Of a stretch of DNA of 23,589 nt, positions 17,256-23,589 are shown piece after piece (positions within the stretch are counted from its first letter, which is position 1; each line of letters starts with the position of its first letter). Origin of the DNA: Rhodobacteraceae bacterium UBA3069 (GTDB taxonomy: Bacteria; Pseudomonadota; Alphaproteobacteria; Rhodobacterales; Rhodobacteraceae); contig DFBX01000046.1 of the NCBI GenBank assembly GCA_002366795.1, positions 1 through 23,589 of the forward strand, given 5' to 3'. The position numbers and the translations under genes are program-made. The notes under the pieces are model-generated. The model worked only from the letters and a program-made list of their open reading frames with translations. It was not told the DNA's origin and did not search any database.

Positions 17256-17273
17256 GCAGGCAGGCTGGCCTGC
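17256..17273. terminator. GC-rich hairpin after tamB
   Basis: GCAGGC (17256-17261) and GCCTGC (17268-17273) form a perfect six-base stem with a six-base loop, just three bases after the tamB stop. No U-run follows. It may slow or end tamB transcription, possibly together with the palindromic repeats next to it. Confidence 0.4.
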
Positions 17274-17287
17274 GGCGGAAAATGGAA

Positions 17288-17370
17288 GGTGGGTTACAAA
17301 CCCACCCTACACAAACGCCCGCGGGGTGGGTTTGTAACCCGCGTCAGGTAGGGTGGGTTTACAACCCACC
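17288..17370. repeat. Cluster of three palindromic repeats between convergent operons
   Basis: Three copies of a GTGGGTT-(T)(A/G)(C/T)AA-CCCAC-type palindrome occur at 17288-17310, 17324-17340 and 17348-17370. Each can fold on itself. The first and third, both 23 bases, are also inverted copies of each other with two differences, so they could form one long hairpin enclosing the middle copy. The cluster sits between tamB on the plus strand and the RND pump on the minus strand, where it could stop transcription from both sides. Such GTAGGGTGGGTTT-type palindromes recur in intergenic DNA of many bacteria to my recollection; I could not check copy number here. Confidence 0.75.
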
Positions 17371-17387
17371 GCCCCCGACCGCCCGGT

Positions 17388-20300
17388 TCACCCTGCCGCC
17401 GCCAGTTCCCGTTCCAGCTGCGCCTCGGCCTCGGCCCGCGGTTTGGAAAACCCTGCCAGAATCAGGTAGGCCACCGGCGTCAGGAATAGCGTTGACAGGG
17501 TGGCCAGCCCCAACCCGCCAACGATGACCCAGCCCAGCGCCTCGCGCGCCTCGGCCCCGGCACCAGCCGACAGGATCAGCGGCACGCCGCCCAGAACCGT
17601 GGAAATCATCGTCATCATCACGGGCCGCAGCCGGATGGTCGAGGCATTGAAAATCGCATCGCGCACCGCCTGCCCGTCATCGCGCAGCTGGTTGGCGAAC
17701 TCGACGATCAGGATGCCATTCTTGGCCATGATCCCGATCAGCATCACCAGACCGATCTGCGAATAGACGTTCAGGCTTTGCCCCGTCGCCACCAACGCGA
17801 ACACCGCGCAGGCCAGCCCCATTGGCACCGTCGCCATCACCACCACGGCCGAGATGAAGCTTTCGAATTGCGCCGCAAGCACCAGCAAAACCACGACAAT
17901 CGCGAACCCGAAGGTCAGTAGCAACCCGTCCGAGGTCTGGTCCAGCGTCGCCGCCTCTGCCAGCGGGAGGATGCGGTTCTTTTCTGCCAGCACCTCGCCG
18001 CCAAGGCGCTGCACCTCTTCCATGGCGGTCCCCAGCGCCATCTGCGGCGTCAGGCTGGCCGAAATCTCGACCGAGCGGTTCTTGCCTTCGCGGTTCAGTT
18101 CCGGCGCAACGGCGCGCTCCTCAAGCCTGACAAAAGAGGCCATGGGCACCATCTGCCCGTCACCCGCGCGCACGAACACGTTTTCCAAGTCGCGCAGATC
18201 GTTCACCGGATCGGTGGTGGACAACATCTGAACATCATAGCTGGTATCGTCGATGAACACCGACCCGATCGACCGACCATCCAGCACCGATTGCAGCGCC
18301 GCGCCCAGCCCGGTGATGTCGATGCCCAGGTCGGATGCCCGCGCCCGGTCGATCTCGACAAACAGTTGCGGCTGGGTGGTCTCGTACTCCAGCCGGACCC
18401 GGCCAAAGCGCGGATCGTCCTGCATCCGCGCCACCATCTGTTCGGCCACGCTGGCCAGCTGCGCGTAGTTGTCCCCCGTGATGGCAAAGGACAGCCCGCG
18501 CCCGGCCCCGCGAATGCCCAGGCTGTTGGGTTGAATGACAAACGCCCGCACGCCGATCACCCCGCCGATGCGGCGCTGCATGTCCCCGGCGATTTCAGAT
18601 TGCAGGCGGCTGCGCTGCTCCCATCCGGCCAGCCGCATCACCATGAAACCGCGGTTGTCCGCCCCGAACCCGGTGATAGAGAACACGTCCTCGACCTCGC
18701 CCGAGGTTTTCAGCGGCTCCATCGCGGCCTCTATCTCGGCCATCTTGGCGCTGGTATATTGCAGCGACACGCCCTGCGGCGCGGTCACCGACATCAGGAT
18801 CACGGCGCGGTCTTCGCGCGGGGTCAGTTCCTGCTTGATGCCGCCCGCCATCATGACCGCCGTCGCCGCAACCAGCGCGGAAATCAGCACCACGACCATA
18901 GGCATCGCCAGCGCCCCGCGCAGGGTCGCGGCATAGATCGCGGCCAGGCGATTGCCCAGCCAGATCATCGGCCCGCGCGGGTCTGGTTTTGCCTCGCGCG
19001 TCAGGAAACGGCTGGCCATCATCGGTGCCAGCGTCAGCGCCACGATCGAGGACAACATGACCGCCATCGCGAGGGTAAAGCCGAATTCGCGGAACAGCCC
19101 GCCCGCCTGACCGGGCAAGAACGACAGCGGCACGAACACCGCCGCCAGCGTCGCCGTTGTCGTCACCACCGCAAAGAACACCTGCCGCGTGCCCAGCACC
19201 GCCGCCGCCCTTGGCCCGATACCCTGCCCGCGCATCCGCACGATGTTTTCCAGCACCACGATGGCGTCATCCACCACCATGCCGGTGGCCAGCACCAGCG
19301 CCAGCAGGGTCAGAATATTGACCGAGAACCCCACCAACCAGATCGCCGCCAGCGTGCCGGTCAGGGCCACGGGCAGGGTCAACGTCGGGATCAGCGTGGC
19401 GCGCACATCGCGAAGGAAGACAAAGATCACCAGCACCACAATGGCCACGGCCAGCGCCAGCGTCTTGACCACCTCTTTGATGGATCCGTTGATGAACACC
19501 GCGTCATCCGAAGTGGTGAATATATTGATCCCCTCGGGCAGCGTGCGCTGCAATTCCGTGACCGTGCGATGCACCGCCTCGGAGATTTCCAGTGTGTTCG
19601 AGGTCGCCTGCCGGATCACCCCCATGCCCAGCCCATATTGCCCATTGGCACGCAGCACGGTTTCATTCGGCGCTGGACCAAGCGACACTTCGGCCACGTC
19701 GCCCAGCTTGACATCGGGCGCGATTTCCAGCGCCTCGAAGGCTTCGGGGGTGGCGACGGTGGCAGTGGTGCGCACGTTGATCGACTGTGCATCCGCCGCC
19801 AAGTCGCCCGCCGGCGCGTCATAGGCCACATCCGCCAGCGCGGTGCGGATACCGGCAAGGGTCAGCCCGCGCGCGGCCAGCGCCATCTGGTCGATATCCA
19901 CCCGGAAAATCGGCGCGCGGTCGCCGTAAATGCGCAAATCCGCCACACCGGGCAGGCTGATAAGGCGGTCCTCGACCTGTTCTTCGACGATGCGGGTCAA
20001 TTCCTGCGGGCTGCGCGTGGCCGAGGTAACGGCGATGCGGATCACCGGCTGGGCATTGGCATCGGCCTTGACGATCTCGGGCTCGTCGGCGCCGTCCGGC
20101 AGGTCGTTGACGATGCGCCCGATGGCGTCGCGTGTATCGGTGGCGGCCACGTCCAGATCGACGGTTTCCTCGAATTCCAGCGTGACGCGGGATCGCCCGT
20201 AACGGCTGTTGGAACTGATCGAGCGGATGCCCGAAACCCGCCCCACTGCACCTTCGATCCGGCCCGTCAATTCCTGGTCCACGGTTTCCGATGCCGCGCC

Positions 20301-20699
20301 GGAAAAGCGCGTGGTGACGGTGATCACGGGGCGGTCCACATCGGGCAATTCGCGCACCTCGACCCCCAGCAACGCGGCCAGCCCGGCAATGACGATCAGC
20401 GCATTCAGGACCAGCGCCAGAATCGGGCGGCGCACGAAAAGGGCCGTTCCGCCGCCAGTGTCCGGCGCGGTGACGGGCATGGGGTCGGGCGTGATTTCCT
20501 GTGCCTTGTCAGCAGGTTCCGATACGGCAGCGGGTGCGGCGCCGGCCCTTGCGTCTGCCTTTGGTGCAGCCTGCGCCCCGCTTCTTGCAGGGGCTGGCTC
20601 TTCTCCTCGTGCGACCGGAAAGGGCATATCGCCCACGATGTCGGTCGGTTCCGCAGGGGCGCGGCGCTGCTGCCCGAAAATCCGCATCCACAGGCTCAC
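17388..20699 (-). CDS. RND-family efflux pump, inner-membrane transporter (AcrB type)
   Basis: A 1103-residue proton-driven exporter of the RND superfamily, probably multidrug (HAE-1) type. Membrane helix one starts near residue 92 (RRPILALVLNALIVIAGL). The proton-relay pair Asp477-Asp478 lies in helix four (GMVVDDAIVVLENI), and the helix-11/12 region TIRLRPVMMTMISTVLGGVPL is typical. The order of two large periplasmic loops and twelve membrane helices fits the family. About 85 residues rich in Ala, Pro and Glu precede the first helix, where AcrB has fewer than ten. I chose GTG 20699 because GGAG (20711-20708) is eight bases upstream and it overlaps the adaptor stop (GTGA). ATG 20687 lacks a good ribosome site. 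A start as late as the ATG of MPVTAPDTGG (residue 74) would remove most of the extension but also has no ribosome site. It is the second gene of the operon. Confidence 0.93.
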   Translation of the reverse strand: MSLWMRIFGQQRRAPAEPTDIVGDMPFPVARGEEPAPARSGAQAAPKADARAGAAPAAVSEPADKAQEITPDPMPVTAPDTGGGTALFVRRPILALVLNALIVIAGLAALLGVEVRELPDVDRPVITVTTRFSGAASETVDQELTGRIEGAVGRVSGIRSISSNSRYGRSRVTLEFEETVDLDVAATDTRDAIGRIVNDLPDGADEPEIVKADANAQPVIRIAVTSATRSPQELTRIVEEQVEDRLISLPGVADLRIYGDRAPIFRVDIDQMALAARGLTLAGIRTALADVAYDAPAGDLAADAQSINVRTTATVATPEAFEALEIAPDVKLGDVAEVSLGPAPNETVLRANGQYGLGMGVIRQATSNTLEISEAVHRTVTELQRTLPEGINIFTTSDDAVFINGSIKEVVKTLALAVAIVVLVIFVFLRDVRATLIPTLTLPVALTGTLAAIWLVGFSVNILTLLALVLATGMVVDDAIVVLENIVRMRGQGIGPRAAAVLGTRQVFFAVVTTTATLAAVFVPLSFLPGQAGGLFREFGFTLAMAVMLSSIVALTLAPMMASRFLTREAKPDPRGPMIWLGNRLAAIYAATLRGALAMPMVVVLISALVAATAVMMAGGIKQELTPREDRAVILMSVTAPQGVSLQYTSAKMAEIEAAMEPLKTSGEVEDVFSITGFGADNRGFMVMRLAGWEQRSRLQSEIAGDMQRRIGGVIGVRAFVIQPNSLGIRGAGRGLSFAITGDNYAQLASVAEQMVARMQDDPRFGRVRLEYETTQPQLFVEIDRARASDLGIDITGLGAALQSVLDGRSIGSVFIDDTSYDVQMLSTTDPVNDLRDLENVFVRAGDGQMVPMASFVRLEERAVAPELNREGKNRSVEISASLTPQMALGTAMEEVQRLGGEVLAEKNRILPLAEAATLDQTSDGLLLTFGFAIVVVLLVLAAQFESFISAVVVMATVPMGLACAVFALVATGQSLNVYSQIGLVMLIGIMAKNGILIVEFANQLRDDGQAVRDAIFNASTIRLRPVMMTMISTVLGGVPLILSAGAGAEAREALGWVIVGGLGLATLSTLFLTPVAYLILAGFSKPRAEAEAQLERELAAAG

Positions 20700-21859
20700 A
20701 GTTGGCGCTCCATCTGCACGGCAAGCGCGGCGCGCGGCTCTTCGGCAAGGGTGACATCGGCACCGGGACGCAACGATTGCACCCCTTCGCGCACGACCAC
20801 CTCGCCGGGAGTCAGATCGGCCTCGACCAGCACGGTATCGGCGTTGCGTTGGCGAATGAGCACCGGCACCCGCACCGCCTTGTCGTCGCGCACCGCCCAG
20901 ACATATGCCCCTTCGGACGACCATTGCACCGCCAGCGGGTCCACCGCCGGATAGGGATCGCCCGTAAAGGTCATGCGCACGGAAAAGGCCATGCCCGCGC
21001 GCAGGCGGTCGCCCTCGTTCGTCAGGCGGCCCAGCACGCGCAGGGTGCGGCTGGTGCGATCCACCACGTTGTCCACGGCGCTGATTTCACCGGGCAGGGC
21101 CATGTCCGGCATGGCCAGCGGCGTTGCGGTCAGGCCCGTGCCCTGCACCACGCGCCCCACCAGCCGTTCCGACACGCGAAATTCGATCAGGATATGCGAG
21201 CGGTCGGTCAGCACCGCCAGCTGATCCTGCGCATTGACGCGGTCGCCCACTTCGACATCCAGCAGGCCGATCCAGCCATCGAAAGGCGCCTTGACCACGC
21301 GCCGCGACAAATCGAACTGCGCCTGCTCCAACGCCAGTTCAGCGGTGCGCAAGACCAGCTCTGCCTCTTGCACGCGCAGGGCGGTGACAGCGCCCGTCCC
21401 TTTCAACTGCTTGGCGCGGGTCAGGTCATCACCGGCATTGGCCAGCACAAGACGGGCGCGTTCGACCGCGATCCTCTCGGCGCTGTCGTCCAGTTGCACC
21501 AGGTCGGTGCCCTCGCTCACAAAGCTGCCTGCCTCGGCGTTGACGGCGGTGATGCGGCCCGTCGCCTCGGCGCGCAGGGTGACGGATCGCAGCGCACGCC
21601 CGTCACCGATCGCAGTGATCGCGTCATTCAGCCGCCCCTTGGCCACGACTGCGCCCAAAACGCGCACCGACCGCGCGGGCGGCGCGCCACCATCGGCCTG
21701 CGCGGCCATATCGGGCGAAACCACGCCCCAGTCGGCCAGCACCGGCCACAGGCCGACACGTTCCAGCAAGGGCTGGGACTGCGGCACGTAACGCGCCCAG
21801 ATCCCCAGAACGACCAGCAAAACAAGGGCAGAGGCAAGAAATTGTCGCAACGGGCGCAT
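20696..21859 (-). CDS. RND efflux periplasmic adaptor subunit (AcrA/MexA type)
   Basis: A 387-residue membrane-fusion protein that links the RND pump to an outer-membrane channel. One hydrophobic anchor is at about 7-22 (FLASALVLLVVLGIWA), with no lipobox cysteine, so it is anchored by a helix. The lipoyl-type motif AEATGRITAVNAEAGSFVSEG (about 98-118) is split by an alpha-helical hairpin (about 125-185) from VVKAPFDGWIGLLDVEVGDRVNAQDQL. Beta-barrel and membrane-proximal domains follow. The ATG at 21859 is the first of the frame after the divergent intergenic region; a clear ribosome site is not seen. It overlaps the pump gene by four bases. No repressor gene of TetR type is adjacent, unlike many acrAB loci. 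Confidence 0.93.
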   Translation of the reverse strand: MRPLRQFLASALVLLVVLGIWARYVPQSQPLLERVGLWPVLADWGVVSPDMAAQADGGAPPARSVRVLGAVVAKGRLNDAITAIGDGRALRSVTLRAEATGRITAVNAEAGSFVSEGTDLVQLDDSAERIAVERARLVLANAGDDLTRAKQLKGTGAVTALRVQEAELVLRTAELALEQAQFDLSRRVVKAPFDGWIGLLDVEVGDRVNAQDQLAVLTDRSHILIEFRVSERLVGRVVQGTGLTATPLAMPDMALPGEISAVDNVVDRTSRTLRVLGRLTNEGDRLRAGMAFSVRMTFTGDPYPAVDPLAVQWSSEGAYVWAVRDDKAVRVPVLIRQRNADTVLVEADLTPGEVVVREGVQSLRPGADVTLAEEPRAALAVQMERQL

Positions 21860-22076
21860 ATGGCATATCCAATCAGAAAGCGGCGCAGCTTATCCCGCCT
21901 TTGCATTCAGTCTAGCGCGATAGTGTGCGCGGCCAAGTCAAGTTCGGGTCATTCCTACCGCATCCCGCACGAAGCGCCCACAAAACCACAAGGCCATGAC
22001 CAAAATGCTGGATCGTTATGCGGATTGCTTTTAGGCTTTCCACGATGGCCATGCCCAGCAACCAAGGAGACGCCCC
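21860..22076. promoter_or_regulatory. Divergent intergenic region between RND operon and Nudix gene
   Basis: This 217-base gap must hold the promoters of both the minus-strand RND operon and the plus-strand Nudix gene. On the minus strand a TTGACT box (21941-21936) resembles a -35 element, but the downstream candidates TATCGC (13-base spacer) and TAGACT (21 bases) are poorly spaced, so the promoter is not settled. A GCGC-gatagtgt-GCGC repeat (about 21915-21930) lies between them and could be an operator. AAGGAG at 22064-22069 is a strong ribosome site for the Nudix gene. Confidence 0.4.
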
Positions 22077-22538
22077 ATGGGAATGATGATGGCACGCCCC
22101 GACCTGCCCATGCTGCGCCCCAAGGGGGCGAAACAGCAATGCGCGGCGCTGTGCTATCGCATGAAGAACGGCAAGGTTCAGGTGCTGTTGATCACCTCGC
22201 GCGGGACAAAACGCTGGATCATCCCGAAGGGCTGGCAGGTCAAGGGCCGCAGCATGGCGCAAAGCGCCGTGATCGAAGCATGGGAAGAAGCGGGCGTGAT
22301 CGGCCGGGCCAAGGGCGATACGCTTGGCCAGTTCAATTACATAAAATCCGAAGGGCCGGGGCGGCTGTCGCCCTGCACGGCCACGGTCTTCGCGGTCAAG
22401 GTGAAAAGCCTGAAATCCAAGTTCCCGGAACGCGGCCAGCGGCGGTTGAAATGGCTTGGCCGCAAGAAGGCCGCTGCCAAGGTCGCCGACCCGGCGCTTG
22501 GCGCGCTGATCCGCGATTTCGACCCGCGCCAGCTATGA
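22077..22538 (+). CDS. Nudix hydrolase (diphosphoinositol-polyphosphate-phosphohydrolase-like clade)
   Basis: A 153-residue Nudix-fold enzyme that would cleave a nucleoside diphosphate linked to another moiety. The Nudix box covers 52-74 but is non-canonical: Arg58 stands where the conserved Glu is expected and Ile66 where the conserved Arg is. The metal-binding core Glu67, Glu70, Glu71 and Gly73 (IEAWEEAGV) is intact. The lead-in RWIIPKGW is typical of small alphaproteobacterial Nudix proteins related to the human DIPP group, in which I recall the same IEAWEEAG form. The start ATG has AAGGAG seven bases upstream; three more Met follow within five residues. Lys-rich and basic patches near the C-terminus could bind polyphosphate groups. 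The substrate is unknown. Confidence 0.9.
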   Translation: MGMMMARPDLPMLRPKGAKQQCAALCYRMKNGKVQVLLITSRGTKRWIIPKGWQVKGRSMAQSAVIEAWEEAGVIGRAKGDTLGQFNYIKSEGPGRLSPCTATVFAVKVKSLKSKFPERGQRRLKWLGRKKAAAKVADPALGALIRDFDPRQL

Positions 22539-22622
22539 CCAGCCGCGCCGAAGCGCTTGATTTCGGCACCGGCATCGTTATCTCATAGACGACCGGCACA
22601 GGGCCGCGCAGCAGGAACAGGT

Positions 22623-23048
22623 ATGATCCAGTTCACCTTGAAATGCGACCAGAACCACCGCTTTGACAGTTGGTTCCACTCCTCTGCCGCCTTCGACAAG
22701 CTGAAGGCGGCGGGCATGATCACGTGCGAGGTCTGCGGATCCCCCACCGTGGAAAAGGCGCTGATGGCGCCCGCAGTGGCCAAGACAGGCAAGGACAAGC
22801 CCGGCAAACCCGCCCTGTCCCCCGCCAGCGACACCGAAAAGGCCCTTGCCGAAATGCGCAAACAGGTCGAATCTAGTTCTGACTATGTCGGCATGAATTT
22901 CGTGTCCGAGGCACGCGCAATGCACGACGGCACCGCCCCCGAACGCAGCATCTACGGAGAGGCCCGCCCCGAGGAGGCCGCCAAGCTGATCGAGGAAGGC
23001 GTGCCCGTCACCCCCCTGCCCTTCATGCCCAAACCAAAAACCAATTAA
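22623..23048 (+). CDS. DUF1178 family protein
   Basis: A 141-residue protein of unknown function that matches the DUF1178 family, common in alpha- and betaproteobacteria. The N-terminus MIQFTLKCDQNHRFDSWF has Cys8 and His12, and Cys35-x-x-Cys38 follows (ITCEVCGS). Together they look like a small zinc-ribbon knuckle. A Lys/Pro/Ala-rich hinge (about 55-75) leads to a helical part and the conserved MNFVSEARAMHDGTAPERSIYGEA stretch, then the ending PVTPLPFMP. ATG 22623 is preferred over the longer frame from 22557 because AGGA lies six bases upstream and the family begins MI-F-L-C. It sits 84 bases after the Nudix gene and 18 bases before the dehydrogenase gene, probably in one transcript. Confidence 0.9.
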   Translation: MIQFTLKCDQNHRFDSWFHSSAAFDKLKAAGMITCEVCGSPTVEKALMAPAVAKTGKDKPGKPALSPASDTEKALAEMRKQVESSSDYVGMNFVSEARAMHDGTAPERSIYGEARPEEAAKLIEEGVPVTPLPFMPKPKTN

Positions 23049-23066
23049 GCCACGAAAGGCCCCGCC

Positions 23067-23531
23067 ATGCATATCGTCATCAAAGGGGCCAATCGCGGCA
23101 TCGGCCAGGCCATTGCCGCCCGTTACCGCGACGCGGGCCATGATGTGACCGCCTGCGCCCGCGACGGCAAGGGGTTCTTTCCGCTGGACGTGACCGACCC
23201 CGACCAGCAGGCCACCCTTGCACAAGAACTGGAAGGCAGGCCTGTCGATCTGCTGGTCTGCAACGCGGGCGTCTATCTGGACAAGGGCCAGAACCTTGCC
23301 GGGGGCTATCCGCCGCAGATGTGGGCCGACAGTTTTGCCACCAATGTGACCGGCGTCTTCCTGACCGTGCAATCGCTGCTGCCGAACCTGCAAATGACCG
23401 ACGGTGCGAAAATCGCCATTATTTCCAGCCAGATGGCCAGTCAGACCTACGCGCCGGGGGGCAGCTATATCTACCGCGCTTCGAAAGCCGCCGCGCTGAA
23501 CCTGGGCCGCAATCTAGTGCTCCAAGTCTGA
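23067..23531 (+). pseudogene. Short-chain dehydrogenase/reductase, C-terminally truncated
   Basis: This frame of 154 residues carries the N-terminal two thirds of a classical SDR. The NAD(P)-binding GANRGIG lies at 7-13, NAG at 66-68, a Ser pair at 120-121 (IISSQMAS) and the catalytic Tyr136-x-x-x-Lys140 (YRASK). Family members of this C-factor-like type run to roughly 220-230 residues and continue after LNLGRNL with a Rossmann strand and the PGWV-type substrate loop. Here the frame reads only VLQV and then stops at 23529-23531, so about 70 residues are missing. The break point is near 23514, where codons and base composition also change. The simplest reading is an insertion that cut the gene. 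A working short protein is unlikely, because the last strand and the substrate lid would be gone. Confidence 0.8.
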
Positions 23532-23589
23532 AACATGTTACCTGTTTCCCCTGATTTCATCGAGAGCGTTGAGCGCGCGGCGTTCGCGG
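23514..23589. mobile_element. Putative left edge of an inserted mobile element (incomplete at window end)
   Basis: From about 23514 the sequence no longer matches a dehydrogenase and is poorer in GC than the flanking genes (CTAGTGCTCCAAGTCTGAAA followed by CATGTTACC). A frame opens at ATG 23535 and runs to the end of the window (MLPVSPDFIESVERAAFA), as expected of the N-terminus of a transposase just inside an insertion-sequence end. I recall similar GAAACATGTTACC stretches near insertion-sequence ends, but I cannot name the family. No second end or target duplication is visible because the window stops. Confidence 0.4.
23535..23589 (+). CDS. Start of an unidentified reading frame, runs off the window
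   Basis: Eighteen codons from ATG 23535 stay open to the window end and translate as MLPVSPDFIESVERAAFA. I do not recognise it. It directly follows the point where the dehydrogenase is broken, so a transposase or other element-encoded protein is the natural guess. No ribosome site is evident; the preceding bases are CAAGTCTGAAAC. Confidence 0.25.
   Translation, partial: MLPVSPDFIESVERAAFA

Noticed and set aside
18291..20954. Very long plus-strand frame opposite the RND pump (887 codons)
   Set aside because: It is extremely rich in His, Arg and Gln, mirrors the coding frame of the pump and has no motif. The minus-strand RND pump has clear motifs throughout.
20501..22588. Plus-strand frame of 695 codons opposite the adaptor and reaching the Nudix gene
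   Set aside because: It has antisense-type composition and runs through the divergent promoter region and a real gene in another frame. The adaptor and Nudix proteins explain the same DNA much better.

Overview
This window looks like chromosomal DNA of a GC-rich alphaproteobacterium, most likely of the Rhodobacteraceae (order Rhodobacterales). That placement rests on codon and base use, on the gene order SPOR lipoprotein - D,D-carboxypeptidase - tmk - holB - tatD - MBL hydrolase behind a tRNA-Ser, and on the Nudix-DUF1178 pair. It is inferred from gene content and not from a marker-gene comparison. I see no plasmid, phage or CRISPR signature. Most of the window is core or near-core genome.

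Layout. Positions 1-154 carry tRNA-Ser(UGA) on the minus strand with two hairpins behind it. From 380 to 5920 there is a tightly packed plus-strand run: a SPOR-domain lipoprotein, a D-Ala-D-Ala carboxypeptidase, thymidylate kinase, the DNA polymerase III delta' subunit, a TatD nuclease and a PhnP-like metallo-hydrolase. Several junctions overlap by one to four bases, so this is probably one operon joining wall maintenance, dTTP supply and replication. A non-coding stretch (5921-6091) with a long, nearly perfect inverted repeat follows. Next come an AEC-family carrier (6092-7027) and a three-gene ABC export cassette of ATPase, FtsX-type permease and membrane-fusion adaptor (7102-11451). The translationally coupled pair tamA-tamB (11624-17253) encodes the outer-membrane and periplasm-spanning parts of the TAM envelope assembly machine.

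Between the convergent tamB and RND pump genes (17254-17387) lie a GC hairpin and three related palindromic repeats, which could end transcription from both sides. The minus-strand operon (17388-21859) encodes a membrane-fusion adaptor and an AcrB-type RND pump. The pump has an unusual proline/alanine-rich cytoplasmic N-terminal extension of about 85 residues. A divergent intergenic region leads to the plus-strand genes for a Nudix hydrolase, a DUF1178 protein and a short-chain dehydrogenase. The dehydrogenase reading frame stops abruptly after its catalytic YxxxK motif, and the sequence beyond it looks foreign, most likely the edge of an inserted mobile element running off the end of the window.

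The common theme of the middle section is the cell envelope: peptidoglycan trimming, outer-membrane protein and lipid assembly, and two separate tripartite-type efflux systems. I did not find a convincing new multi-gene defence or metabolic system. The points most worth a second look are the 5.9-6.1 kb inverted-repeat element, the pump N-terminal extension, the broken dehydrogenase with its putative insertion boundary, and the palindromic repeat cluster behind tamB.
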